Below are positions 35,101 to 46,549 of a stretch of DNA of 64,000 nt, piece after piece (within the stretch, counting starts at the first letter, position 1; each line of letters starts with the position of its first letter). The notes beneath the pieces were generated by a model, which did not search any database, had not been told where the DNA came from, and worked only from the letters and a program-made list of their open reading frames with translations. The position numbers and the translations under genes are program-made. The stretch lies in the NCBI GenBank assembly GCA_028583415.1, contig CM053266.1, forward strand, positions 6,953,217-7,017,216, given 5' to 3'. The DNA comes from Protea cynaroides (taxonomy: Eukaryota > Streptophyta > Magnoliopsida > Proteales > Proteaceae).

Positions 35101-35615
35101 AAGGAAAGAGTAGAACGGGTCAGAATCGTCAGAAGCAATATGTAGATACTATATGCCGAGACCTTGAATTTACCGTAGGTGATAAGGTATTCCTCAAAGT
35201 GTCACCAATGCGCGGTTTGAAACGGTTCGGACAGAAAGGGAAACTTAGTCCGAGATATGTTGGACCATATGAGATTCTAGCTAAACGTAAAAAAGTGGCT
35301 TACCAGTTAGCACTACCACCATCTATGTCAAGTGTGCATGATGTATTTCATATCTCCTTATTGAAGAAGTTTGTTAGAGATCCAACACACGTCTTGACAG
35401 TAGATCTACCTGATTTGACTGATGATTTGACATTTGAAGTAGCACTAACTAAAATCGCCAGTCGAAAGGTTCAACGACTATGCAACCATCACATCTATTA
35501 TGTTAAGGTCACCTGGAGAAGCAGAGATATAGAAGAAATCACATGGAAAAAAGAGAATGCTATGCGAAAGCAATACCCTCATCTATTCGACTCGGAAGGT
35601 ATGTACAAATTTTGA
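32161..35615 (+). pseudogene. Element C pol (PR-RT-RH-IN-chromodomain)
   Basis: Protease LFDSGATHSF near 32200, then a frameshift near 32265. A 603-codon open stretch (32605-34416) carries RT (SVRLCIDYRELNK, DLRSGYHQLK, MSFGLTNAPATFMEL, FIDDILVYSKD), RNase H (LYTDASGLGLGCVL) and the start of integrase with HPGSTKMY. Integrase continues with QCLNC, MDFVTGLPL and the SDRDP second acidic motif. The chromodomain includes YYVKVTWRSRDIEE and ends YPHLFDSEG. Lesions: TAG after KKLY (34414), TGA at 34753 and two more stops by about 34845, and a frameshift near 35110. It is the second best preserved pol of the window. Confidence 0.92.
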
Positions 35616-35633
35616 GGATGAAATTTTTATAAA

Positions 35634-35643
35634 CAGGGGGAGT
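35634..35643 (+). other. Polypurine tract, element C
   Basis: CAGGGGGAGT directly before the 3' LTR. Confidence 0.85.
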
Positions 35644-37954
35644 TATAAGACCCGTATCGAACTAATCGGTCTTACCACCTTGTACTAGGTCTACCTATCA
35701 TGGTTGAGCCAAATGGACCAAGTGCGTAAAGGAAATAGCAAGACCAAGTATTAAACTGACCCAAAAACAGTAGAATAGGGGGTAGGGTCACATACCTAAA
35801 CAGGTAGGGTCGATCCCACCTCATTAGGAAGTCAGACCCCTGATTTTTAGACCTAGGGTCGGTCGAACAACTGAGACCCTAGGGTCGACGGGATCTCCGA
35901 CCCCCTCATCGACCCTAGGATCACCGACAGAAACCGTAAATTGGAAACTTTCCAAATTTCAAGGGGATTCTTTCCTAATCTCAATGGGACTTATTTTGGG
36001 AGGTTTTCCCCTAAAAATAGGACGTCCCTTAGCCTCTTTCACTCCTTTTGAAACCCTAATTGAAAGAGAAGAGAAGGAGAAGAGAAGAAAAATTGGAGAA
36101 GAAGACTAAAGAGAAGAATTCAGAGAAACCTCTGAATCTCAGCAAACCTAAAGTATGGATATGCTTTCCATGAATTTTTTAAGACCTTAGAATAGTTCAT
36201 GAAGAGGGTATGATCTAGGAGAAACCCAAGTCATCCATCCATGGGAAGATTTTAATGAAATCCATAGAGGAAATCATGGTAGACAAAGTAAGGAAATAAC
36301 CTGGAGTTTTAAGTCATAGAACAAGCATAGAATGGACTGTGGAAGTAAGCCAAAGGACCCAAACTTGAAAGATTAGACTGTAGAATGAAAAGGTCGACTC
36401 AAACCAGGTGCGGTCGCACATAGGGTCGATTGGGAATCGACCCTACCAGACCACAGGATCGACCCCTAGCTCTCGGGAAGTCCAGGGAAGCTACGATCGC
36501 ACCTAGGGTCGATGGAATATCCAACCCTAGCATCAACCCTATACCCTGGGGTCGCATAAACCTGCGACCCTACCTGCGACCCTAGCTTAACAGCAAGCCT
36601 AAAACTATCAGAATGAATTCTAACTAAAATCTATCAACTTGTTAGGTTTTCCTATTGATATAAAGGTGATTCTTAGAGCTTGAAAGAAGATTTATACTCA
36701 TGCAAAGGTGAGGGAACAATACCTAAACTAATTGGCTAATAATAAACTATTTTTATTTCTTGAGTCCAATGCCATGACTGATTCTATGCGTGTATTCTTG
36801 TAATGTGCATTCAACATGACATCCACTATTCCTACTTTTAATGTTCATGCATATTTAATTTTATTTATTTATAACATGATGATGATGATGATGCTAGGAA
36901 TAGGCATGTGAATGTATGTGTGTGGTTAGTGTGCTTGATGTGAGTGGAGCATCAGGGGGAGGACGTGATATTGTGGTGTGTCCTGGTCACCAGACTCTAG
37001 CTCTATCTCTACTCAAGTCTTGTCCACTGACATCGTCGTATCGCCATTACCTTAGCAGAACTATTACGTCGTAGGGTATCAGGGGAGGTGGTCTCAGACC
37101 GTGTAGTCTTCGACTCTGTCGGGGGGCCTTAGCTCTATCTCTATGGACGTACTGAGGGATGCTGGGGTGAGGCCTTGGGTACACTGTTTGACATTAGGAT
37201 TGGTTAGTTGCGAGCCTAGTTGCAAGCCCTCGCCAGCAGGGGCTTATGTGTAGGTATGGGTAGAGTATCAGGGGAAGTGTGATGCGGTGTGGTCCTAAGC
37301 ACTTTAGCTCTATCTCTATTCCATGGTGGGTGCATGTGGGACGACAATAAACGTTATCTTTGGGCGGCTTCACACACTCGTGTATAGACGTGAGGCGGCC
37401 ACCGAACCTTTCTATAGCACATTGCAAACTTATATACCAGACCATAGATATGAATTAAATGCATGCATATGTTTGTTGCATTGTTTTGTTTGCTCACTGA
37501 GCCGTGATGTGTGCTCACCCTTTTTGAATTCGAATATTTTTAGTTGATGATGCAGGTACCACTGTGGAAGAATATATGAATGCTTCTGTGTACGGGCACG
37601 TGGCTGCAATGGAGGCTGAAGATATAATGGAGATGCATGACTCCTCATGCGAGTGCAAGTCATGCGTTTTTTATTAGATTTTTATTTGAAATATTAAAGA
37701 AATGTAATCTGATATTTATTTATTTATGTCTCGGTTGATACAACATAATTTGATATTTTGTTTATGATTATCACAGTTAGATTCTCAGTTCATTTAATAT
37801 TAAGACTTTCGCTACTGTGTATTTATTCTGATTATGGTTATGGATGTGTATGGTCTAAGTTAGAGGACACAGCCTATTAGAGATCCTGGTTGAACCGTTG
37901 GTTATTTAGCGGTTCATCACACCGTTCTGAATGGTGCGAAATTGGGGTGTGATA
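35644..37954 (+). repeat. Element C 3' LTR
   Basis: Starts TATAAGACCC and ends TGTGATA (both termini mutated by a transition). Contains GGGTCGA-type clusters near 35787-35930 and 36410-36580, and a TATA region altered to CCTAAAAATAGG. The 33-codon ORF lies at 37575-37676. Confidence 0.93.
37575..37676 (+). CDS. LTR-encoded conserved 33-aa ORF (element C 3' LTR)
   Basis: MNASVYGHVAAMEAED start, HDSSCECKSCVFY end; intact length, with three replacements relative to the solo LTR copy (two Met changes and one Lys). Confidence 0.5.
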
Positions 37955-37969
37955 GGTAAGCCGCTAGAT

Positions 37970-38143
37970 CAAGCCCTTCGCATCTGGGTACAAGATCCCC
38001 CTTCCTTGTATTTATTGCGATTCTTTCTTTACGAGTATCATAATTGGAATAGTCTTATTACTCCAAAGAAATCCATTTACATTTTTTCAAAAGAGAATCA
38101 AAGATTATTCTTGTTCCTATATAATTTTCATGTATATAAATGT
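37970..38143 (+). pseudogene. matK: Plastid matK fragment
   Basis: About 58 codons without a stop that read as the middle of plastid maturase K: IWVQDPPSLYLLRFFLYEYHN, then NWNSLITPKKS, IFSKEN and LFLFLYNFHVY. Both ends are cut. matK is a plastid gene, so this is nuclear plastid DNA (NUPT). It follows the 57-bp repeat by about five bases. Confidence 0.88.
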
Positions 38144-38440
38144 AAAAAATCTTCAGTAGGGGCCTCTAGTATTTTGATTAGAGTAGGGGTCGCGAGAGAG
38201 CAAAGCGTACCGCCCTGCCATAGTCGCGAGTCTATTTATAGTCGCGATAGTTGTCATAGTCAACAAGGTTGAAACTACCATGAAAAAACTTTGAAAAATG
38301 GAATAAAGCACCAGAAACTGTTCTTCTTTTAGGGGACAACTTTTGCTATTTGATTGATTAGAAGAGTTGGGTCTCCGGTGCTGAACCCAACTGACGCTTA
38401 GCTTATGACTCGGATCAGACATCTTATCTTGCCCTATTCC
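38144..38440. other. Unassigned stretch between matK and ycf2 fragments
   Basis: Probably organellar DNA from its style and setting, but I could not name the source. It contains short repeats of GTCGCGA near 38187-38250. No ORF with recognisable content. Confidence 0.35.
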
Positions 38441-38590
38441 ATTTGATAAGAAAAAGAAAAAACGTGAACGGTGATTGGATTGATGATAAAATAGAATCCT
38501 GGGTCGCGAACAATGATTCGATTGATGATGAAGAATGAGAATTCTTGGTTGAGTTCTCCACCTTAACGACATAAAAAAGGATGGATCAAA
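38440..38590 (+). pseudogene. ycf2: Plastid ycf2 fragment
   Basis: Translates with interruptions to NGDWIDDKIESWVA, NDSIDDEE and EFLVEFSTLTT, the stretch just before the ATPase part of plastid Ycf2. Stops are present at about 38540 and 38575. Part of the NUPT. Confidence 0.82.
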
Positions 38591-38912
38591 TATCAACCAT
38601 TTCTTTATTTTTCACTCGCCTGGAAGGGGCAAAAGAAACATCTTGTTCTGCAATTCAATATAGATGGATATATAGTATATATCCATGCCTTTCTTCGTCC
38701 CATTTTTAGCGCGGGTTGGAATACTCGAACGATCGATTCTATATATTAAATTTAATATATATTAAATATAAATATATAAAAATATATAATATTAATATAA
38801 AGAAATAAAATTCTAAATAAGAAAAAAAAAAAATAAGCTAAGAATAGGGTCAAAATAAAAATACTAAAATAATAAGAATCGAATATATATTCGATGAATT
38901 CACAATAGCCAA
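38591..38912. other. AT-rich spacer, probably plastid intergenic
   Basis: Long AT-only runs (about 38740-38830) and a poly-A stretch; no gene seen. Consistent with plastid spacer DNA. Confidence 0.35.
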
Positions 38913-39060
38913 CCGAATTCGTTATTATATGTTTGCTCTAGTTTTTGTTGTTTTTGATGTTGAAATGGTTTTTCTTTATCCATGGGCGATGAGTTTCGAT
39001 GTATTGGGTCTATCTGTATTTATAAAAGCTTTAATTTTCGTGCTTATCCTAATTGTAGGG
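38913..39060 (+). pseudogene. ndhC: Plastid ndhC fragment
   Basis: Open reading RIRYYMFALVFVVFDVEMVF, then LYPWAMSFDVLG, FIKALIFVLILIVG: the C-terminal half of NADH dehydrogenase-like subunit 3, a thylakoid membrane protein. It is cut before the real C-terminus. Not next to matK or ycf2 in any normal plastid genome, so the patch is scrambled. Confidence 0.92.
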
Positions 39061-39411
39061 CAGCAAGGCGTATGAAGGGAGGGACGATCCTTCTTGGAGA
39101 TAACTCCAAAAGATCAACCAAACCTGGCCCAACCTACTTAAACAACCCACAGGCTTGGCCCAGTCTGAAGGAAAAAGTAGACCTTGTAGAGAAGCGGATA
39201 GGAAAGGTAGCCTATAGACTCAAGCGACCAGCTCGGTGAAAACTCACTTGTGACAGGAGGGGGCTTGCCCATCAGCCTACTTTGCCAAGATGTGGCAGGA
39301 GCGCAATGACCTAGCCCAAACGTAGTTGTTAGAGTCGGGCCGCTCGCCCGCGGAGGAGGCCTGAACCAAAAGCTCTTGCTGCTCATTTCACGGTTGATCT
39401 ACGACCACCCT
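39061..39411. other. Unassigned stretch between ndhC fragment and solo LTR G
   Basis: An ORF containing RIGKVAYRLKRPAR (about 39195-39236) recalls the integrase C-terminus of Ty3 elements, but it is too short to trust. The rest is unrecognised. Confidence 0.3.
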
Positions 39412-41681
39412 TGTCACACCCCAATTCCGCACTATTTAGAATGATGTGATGAACCGCTAACAAACCAACGGTTCAACCAGGATCTCGAGTAGGCTATATC
39501 CATTTTATCTAAACCCCATACATCCACATTCATAATCAGAGTAAATATACAATAGCGGAAGTCTTATAATAAAATGAACTGAGAATCTACTAGGATATTA
39601 ATATGTAAATAAAAAATTATCCTGTATCAACTGAGACATAAATAAATATCAAATACATGTCCTTAATAAATCCAAATAAAGAAAACTAGAAAAATATCTA
39701 ATCGAATACACATGAGTTACACTCGCAAGAGGAGTCATGTGTATCCACTTCCTCTTCCACTTCCATCGCCGCCACGTTCCCGTACACTGGAGCATTTACA
39801 TAATCTTCAACAGTCGTACCTACATCATCAACTAAAAATATTTGACGTCGAAAGGGTGAGCACACATCATGGCTCAATGAGCAAACAAAACAATGCAACA
39901 ATACATATGCATGCAGTCAAATCATATCTTTGGTCTGGTTTATAGTTTGCACTGTGCTATAGAAAGGATAGGTGGCCACCGCAACTCTATACACAAGTGT
40001 GTGGATACGCCCAATGAATACGGCACTGTCGCCCACAGCACCCAAAATGGCACAATATACACCCCATGAAAACGGCATGACTGTACCGGTTGATACCATA
40101 ACAACAAATAAACCCCTACTGGCTAGGGTTGCAAACTGGGATCGCAACTAACCAATCATAATGCCAAACAGTGTATCCAAAGCCTCACCCCAGCATCCCT
40201 CAGAATATCCATAGAGATAGAGCTAAGACCCCCCGATAGAGTCAGAGACTACAAGGACCGAGACCACCTCCCCTGATGCTCTACGACATAATAGTTCTGC
40301 TAAGGTAATGGCGATACGACGACATCAGTGGACCTGATTTGAGTAGACCATGGCACAATATACACCCCATGAAGAACGGTCATGGCTGTACCGGTTGATA
40401 CCATCTCTACCCGCACCATATACACTGGCCAAACACAAACATTCACATGCCTATTCCTATCATCATCATCATCATCATCATGTTATAAACAATAAAGTAA
40501 ATATGCATGAACAAATAATAGAAATATTGGATGACATGTTGAATGCACATACAAGCATACACACACAGAATCAATATGGCATTAGACTCAAGAAATAAAA
40601 CAGTTTATTATTAACCAATTAGTTTAGGTCTTGTTCCCTCACCTTAGATTGTTAATAGATCCTCTTTCAAGCTTTAAGAATCACATTTATATTGATACTA
40701 TATTGCTAGAAGACCTAACAAAGTCGATAGAATTTAATTAGAATTAATTCTGAATTTTAAAACCATCCTGTTAATTGGGGGTCGGAGGTGGGGTCGGAGT
40801 CATGATCGACCCCTGGTGCAACCCCCCATATTCTGGACTTCCCGAACACTGGGGGTCGATGCTCAGGGTCTGGTAGGGTCGATTGGCCATCGACCCCCTG
40901 TGCGACCCCCTATGGGTTTGGTCAATTTTCTTCCTTTCAGTCCATTCTTCATGTTTGGGGTCCTATGGCTTGCTCCTACAGTCCATTCTACACACATTAT
41001 ATGGTCTAAAACCATGAATCATTCACCTATATAGCTTTCACAAATTCCCCCATGGTTTTCCATAAAAACCTAACCATGGGTTGATGGTTTGGGACTCTCC
41101 GAGATCATACTCTCTTCATTACCTAACCTAAGGTCTGTAGAAACTCATGGAATTAGTATCCATACCTGAGAAGAATACTCCTTCTCTGCAACTCTTCTCC
41201 TTTTTGCTTTCTTCTCTTCCTTGCTTCTCTTCTTCTTCTCTTCCTTCTCTTCTCTTTCTCTCAATTCAATTAGGGTTGTAAAAGGAGTGAAAGAGGCTTA
41301 GGGACGTCCTATTTATAGAGTAGAAACTCCTAAAATAAGTCCCATTGAGATTTGGAAAGAGTCCAACCAAAATTAGGAAACTTTCCTAATTTCAGTTTCT
41401 GGCGGCAACTGGGGGTCGATGAGGGGGTCGATGATCCCGTCGACCTCTAAATCCTAAAGTGTCTGACCCCCTCTGTAAAACAGGGGGTCCGACTTTCTGT
41501 CTTGGGGGGTCCGACCCTCCCTTGCTGGGTATGCGACCCTCCCCTTAATTTAAGTATTTTTGGGTCAATTTGATACCTGGGATCACGATCTCCTTCACGT
41601 CCTTGGTCCATTTGACTCGACCATGATGGGTAAACCTGATTCAAGGTGGTAAGACCAGGTTAGTTTGATATGGGTCTTACA
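39412..41681 (-). mobile_element. Solo LTR G, reverse orientation, in the plastid patch
   Basis: TGTCACACCC at 39412 to GGTCTTACA at 41681, with a perfect target duplication ACCCT (39407-39411 and 41682-41686). Contains, on the minus strand, the 33-codon ORF position (39799-39698) with its start ATG changed to GTA but the CECNSCVFD tail intact, the TATA box (near 41317) and GGGTCGA-type motifs (40780-40915 and 41405-41545). Confidence 0.95.
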
Positions 41682-41756
41682 ACCCTCCTCTCGAGGCCCT
41701 TTATTCCCTGTTCCATTGCGAGCATGCGGTCTCCTACGATGGCAGGGTTCACCGAG

Positions 41757-41876
41757 CGTGTTGAGTAGACCTTGTTGTTGTAAGAATTCTTAATTTATAA
41801 ATTTAAGGAGGGACTTATGTCACCACAAACAGAGACTAAAGCAAGTGTCGGATTTAAAGCCGGTGTTAAAGATTAT
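41757..41876 (+). pseudogene. rbcL: Plastid rbcL leader and first 20 codons
   Basis: GTAGACCTTGTTGTTG upstream and the Shine-Dalgarno-like AGGAGGGACT lead to ATG at 41817 and MSPQTETKASVGFKAGVKDY, the start of the Rubisco large subunit. It breaks exactly at Tyr20 and continues as rpoC1. Confidence 0.93.
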
Positions 41877-41969
41877 ATCAAACTGGCATGTTCAGTAACT
41901 CATGTATGGTATTTGAAACATCTTCCTAGTTATATCGCGAATCTTTTAGATAAACCTCTTAAGAATTAG
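41877..41969 (+). pseudogene. rpoC1: Plastid rpoC1 fragment fused in frame to rbcL
   Basis: IKLACSVTHVWYLKHLPSY then IANLLDKPLK match the plastid RNA polymerase beta' subunit near its N-terminus. It stays in the frame opened at 41817 and stops at TAG 41967-41969, making a 50-codon chimera. Confidence 0.85.
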
Positions 41970-43216
41970 CCCAGTGACCTATTATGGATTCTCTGGTGAT
42001 GCTGCTTTAGTTTTGTTGCTTTGCAGTCCTTGTTCGAAATCATCATGGCTTTCTACCCCTACTACGAGATAGAATGTCCTCCTCTTAGATGGTTCTGTGT
42101 TTGCTTTAGCTTGGCAAAGTTACGGTCCAGTAATGTGATTAATTAGGTGAATATGGCTAGTCGAACATAATTATCCCGATAACTATACCCCTAGCCATTG
42201 GGGGTTATGTAATGGCATGGGTTCAATAAAAAGGTGGTATGAACATAGTTGCGATGCTCCCCATACCCAAAGTAGTGTGGATGAGTTGGCAAGTCTACTA
42301 ATGGAATTACCATCTCCTCAAGTGCCCGACTGACTATGGACTTGGGATGAGTTGTGGGCAGGCAGCTGACGAAATACAGACCTGTACCTCAATGACGAAC
42401 CCATACTTGGGGGATGTACTATGCTATGTGTATGGGATAATATCATTCTGATGGGGGATGACCCGTGGAACCTGGAGACTCCATGTGTGGGTTGTCCTGA
42501 GCTGGTACTTACAATTATGTACCTGACCGTAGTTGATAGCTGCATGCATATTGTTTGTTGCACGTCTGGTTTTCTTACTAAGCTCGGGGGTTGAGCTTAC
42601 CCTGTGTGCAAAAAATCTTTTAGATATTGCAGGTACTTCTTGTGACTCTTCTAATTGCAGTCTGTCTGGTGTGGAAGACATGACTCTTCTGGTTGCAGTC
42701 CGTCTGGTGTGGAGGATGAGGACTCTGAACCTGAGGAGGAGGTATCTGATTCTTGAAGCTACTTATAGAGTTGAGCATGGGCTTAGGCTGTGCCTATGTT
42801 TTCTTCTTTTAGATGGGACTATTTTATTTATTTTGGATTTACGGAGCAAATAACCTTTGAACAATATTTTATTTAAAGTTGGATAATTAGTATGAAACAA
42901 TTTTAATTTGGTTTGGTTATTTGGAACATTTGAAAATTTAATACTACTTGGGTTTAAATACAATAAGTATTTAGAAATCTATTAGCCTGCTTAAGTAGTT
43001 TTAATTTGTAAGTCCTTCGCTAATTTACTCTCTGTGATATGAATGATAGCTTTTAAAACAAGATAGTAAATTTTTACTCTGATAAATAATAAGTCTGGAT
43101 TGTTTTCGTGAAATCCCATGATGTGTAATCCTAGAAGGGGATTTCTTGTGCCCGGATAGAATGGAGAGATCCCGTTGCATTCCATTGTACTGATACGTCG
43201 GGAACGAGGTGTGACA
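41970..43216 (+). repeat. Element B LTR, probable right part
   Basis: Ends GGTGTGACA at 43216. It has the late LTR landmarks in order: GCATGCATATTGTTTGTTGC (about 42542), a TTGCAG|GT acceptor-like site (about 42632), and an acidic coding-like tail (DEDSEPEEEVSDS, ending 42756). A 38-bp tandem duplication (about 42638-42715) shifts that frame. Union with 13822-16720 is inferred from landmark order. Confidence 0.55.
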
Positions 43217-44889
43217 GGGTTACATTACATAGGCCTCACCGGTAGATTCAGAGGAGTTATTTGGGTTTTTTTATTTTATTCCAAGGTAGTGCTAAGCAGA
43301 CTGACTTCTTCTTCAAGGTTGTTTGGTTTGGCTGAGATTTGATCTCAATGGTGAAGAATAAGGTACACAGCATGGGGACCTATTTCTTTCTTTTATACTC
43401 ATTTTTTTATTGGTTAGTTCCTTATTCGAATGCGATTTTGATAAGTTTGTTCCATGACTGTGTTGCATTTACAGTGTAGGGTTTTGGTTTTGTTCAGTCA
43501 AGTATAAGATTTGGGTTTCCAGCTTCTTATTCTGGGGAGGTTTGGTTAGGTTAAACTTATTTTTGCTTTCTTAGTTGAAATTTGTTGGTCATATTATGGT
43601 TCATTTTTTTACTCTTGATTTTTATATGATCATCTTCCCTGTTAATGTCTGAGTGCAGAGATTTCCTTTCCCTTTGTGTTTTTCCCCATGTTCTTGACCC
43701 GATATGATCTAGGATAGAATTAAGTTCTATTGGGCTGTTTGGTGAAAGCTAGATTGGCCTAGTTTGGTTTATGCTTGGGTTCGGGTGGGTTGTTTATCTT
43801 GGTCTTGCTAGGCCTAGTTCAAGCCTGGTTTATTTTTTTCCCGATCCAGCCTGACCCAAGTGGGGTCTAATTAGGGTCTCTTGAGTTAAGTCTAGGGCTG
43901 TTTGTTTAGGTTCGGTTTAGGAGTGGTTTGGGTCCATTGAGTCCTGCCCACTTAGGTAGGCCATGGTGTCAAGTTTAGGCCTAGGTTGGGCTTTTATTTG
44001 GGCTAGGCCCAACTTAGCATGGAGTCTGGTTTAAGTCCAGGTTGGGCTGGTTTATGTGGGTTTAGAGTAGGCCAATTTGTTTGGTTTGGGGCCACTTGGA
44101 TTGTGTTTCAGTTGGCCTCTCTCTTTTGAAGCAGACTTGTTTGTGTTAGAATGATTCAACCCATTTGGTGAAATATGATATGACCTCTCTTTTTCTCTAA
44201 TCCAATTTGTAGTAAGATATTAATGTCATAAATTCCATGCATGTATTTGTTTTGTTTAAATTGTTTATTTCACATCACGCTTGGATTATAACATGTATTT
44301 ATGTTTAATTTAAGTAGATGCATATGACAACATGTGGTCCTACCCCAAAGAATGTCTTCTTATTTGAATACCCAATCTGTAATAGATGCGTGTTAGGATA
44401 CTTTCCTTCTCGTTATGTGATTATTTAGGGGAGTTTAATGAGTCCAACCCCTACACAGGATCCAAGATCATGTGCAGACCCATTATGGGCTCATTTAGAA
44501 TGAGGCCCAACCAACCTTAGGATTGGTCCCCAAGAGTGAGTGGGATGGCATTTGTACAAAAACGCAATTAATGAAATATGCGATTGGGTAGATGTATGTT
44601 AGGATTATTGGCCTAATGGCGGCCCACCTGGATACCCCAAGATTAGGATGCGAGTGAGGTTTAGTCGAACCCCTTGTGAGGGGAGCTGAGGCAATGGCCT
44701 CTTGAGTGTTGACCACGTGGGATCCAACGGCCCATTAACTGTGGGAACTACGTCGACTTGATTCCCTTTTTGGGATATGTAGGCTATGGGAACTTTTGTC
44801 TCCCACCCGATCCAATTGAGGTAAGTTCCATTGTTATGGGATTACCTCATCGAGGGAGTTCCTTATGGTAGGAGCACCTCAACACCATC

Positions 44890-45184
44890 GAGATGTGTTC
44901 TACCATTGTAGGAGCATCTCACCTTGTTTGGATGCATTTCAATATTTTGGGAGCATCGCTTGTTGCACATACCGAGATGTGTTTCACCATTATGGGAGCA
45001 TCTCACGCTGTTTGGATGCGTTCTAATATTTTGAGAGCATTGCTTGTTGCATACACCAAGATGTGTTTTACTATTTTGAGAGCATCGCTTGTTGCATACA
45101 CAACAAGATGGGTTCCGCCATTGTGGGAACATCTCTCATTCTTATATGTTCCAATATTTTGGAGGCATTACCTTTGCACACACC
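44890..45184 (+). repeat. 84-bp tandem repeat, four units
   Basis: Units start GAGATGTGTT and contain GGAGCATC(T/G)C. Units at 44890-44973 and about 44974-45058 are full, the third (to about 45106) lacks the middle, and the fourth is diverged. Confidence 0.75.
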
Positions 45185-46110
45185 TGGTTATACACAACCC
45201 TGCCCGAACTATGTTTGGCCTAATTCCCGCCATTAGGGATATGTAGGCAGTTTGGGATGTTTCCCGAACTCGGTCATACAATTTGACATATTTTTCCCCT
45301 ATTAGATGTATGTTTAGGTTATTTTATTAATTATTTAATTCTTTTATGCTTTGTCTATTATTAATTGTAATTTCATATGACATGTTTAGTTAATAATTGA
45401 ATTAGAAACTCAATAAGACTTCCCTTGTACATTGTAGTGTAGGTAGATAGCCTCAAAGTGTAAATAAGCTGTAGGAAAGGATAGAATATAGGAGACCAGT
45501 TCAATCGTGTGAGTTAGGTGCCTAACACCTTCGCAACTCATAAATTGACGCTTATCCGCCTTTGGTGAGACTAGCTGACCATTCCATTGCATGAGTTATT
45601 AAAGTCCCTTCAAGAGAGGGACAACATCATAGGTCCTAGTCCTCAACTAGGCGGTGACTCCAGCTTTTTACCCTCCACTAGCGTGAGTGGATGGGATTTC
45701 AAGGTGAGAACCTCCCAGATCCTAAATGAGAGTATTGAGTGTAGACAACTTGAACCCACAACTAAATTTAAAATGAGTATTAATTAAACCAATTTAAAAA
45801 GGAATCCATTTCCCGCCCATGGTACTTACAACATCCATAGTAGGAGATGCGTGACTTCACCAGGGCTGTCGGAGTAGGCTGAGCGAGTGTCCATTCTCTC
45901 CTATGCATGGAGGTTTCGATCAACTTCGGTGAGCGTGATCAAGCCTTACCTTATCATCAGCATACATTATACCAGACCATTATGTGTAATAATATATCAT
46001 GCATTTTGCTTGCTTGTTTGTCTGTTTTCTCACGAGCTCAAGTTGGAGAGCTCACCCTTGCGTACGCCCTTTTTTTAGATGATGTTACATGTGCTACGGT
46101 CATTGATTAC

Positions 46111-46215
46111 ATGAATGCCCCAGTCATCTCTTCTGTGACGCATCTAGATGTTCAACCTCTGGAAGAAGATGAGCACGATGCCGATTACGAGTGCGACGCA
46201 TGTGTGTTCAAGTAG
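46111..46215 (+). CDS. LTR-encoded conserved ORF, element E version (34 aa)
   Basis: Starts MNAPVISSVTHLD and ends EHDADYECDACVFK with an immediate stop. LTR E is hardly alignable elsewhere with the C or D LTRs, yet the DYMNAPV start context, acidic middle and ECxxCVF end are kept, with one codon more. This is the strongest argument that the ORF is protein-coding. Unknown function. Confidence 0.55.
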   Translation: MNAPVISSVTHLDVQPLEEDEHDADYECDACVFK

Positions 46216-46549
46216 AAGGAATCTCAAAGAGAATTATGTTTCTTTTATTTACTTTCAGTTTAGTTACGTTTATGGTACTTTCTAAAAGACCTAGTATTAT
46301 AGGGTTGATTTTATGAATGGTTTTGTAATGAAGTTTGATGGGCACAAGAATAAGTCTTGAACAATGTTGTTTAATCAATTTAAATTATTAATAGAAGCTC
46401 AATTCAATTAGTTAATTTCCGCTATCGTATCTACTATGGTAGGGTTGGTATGGCTTAAGTGATTCTGGGTTGGATCGAACAATAAATGTGTGTCGATTTT
46501 GGTCCATCTCTGAAATTTTACATATCGTAAATTTAGGGTGTGACAACAT

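Larger units (their letters stand above)
16721..37954 (+). mobile_element. Element C: Tekay-like chromovirus, split by element D
   Basis: 5' LTR = 16721-17070 plus 26364-28317; PBS; antisense gene; gag; pol; PPT; 3' LTR 35644-37954. Target duplication GATAA (16716-16720) and GGTAA (37955-37959) differ by one base, and both flanks continue the same 57-bp repeat. Both outer ends of the 3' LTR have mutated from TG..CA to TA..TA. Coding regions are open over long stretches but carry stops and frameshifts. Confidence 0.9.
43217..46545 (+). repeat. Element E 5' LTR (left boundary unknown)
   Basis: Ends AGGGTGTGACA at 46545 followed by a PBS-like site. The region has no host gene that I recognise. 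It contains 84-bp tandem repeats (44890-45184) and the conserved LTR ORF at 46111-46215. The LTR start cannot be fixed because the partner LTR is outside the window; part of this stretch may be flanking DNA. Confidence 0.55.

Noticed and set aside
38153..38596. 147-codon minus-strand ORF over the plastid patch
   Set aside because: It is the complement of the ycf2 fragment and its neighbour, not a gene.
38740..38900. Replication origin or promoter in the AT-rich plastid spacer
   Set aside because: AT richness alone is ordinary for plastid spacers, and no defining motif was found.
39138..39240. A separate integrase gene remnant (KVAYRL motif)
   Set aside because: Only about 14 residues of weak similarity; not enough to call an element.
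42424..42681. ORFs across 42318-42853
   Set aside because: Part of a degraded LTR. Apart from the acidic tail noted under the B LTR, nothing resembles a protein family.
44890..45184. CRISPR-like array
   Set aside because: The repeats are contiguous 84-bp tandem units without unique spacers, and the sequence is plant nuclear DNA.
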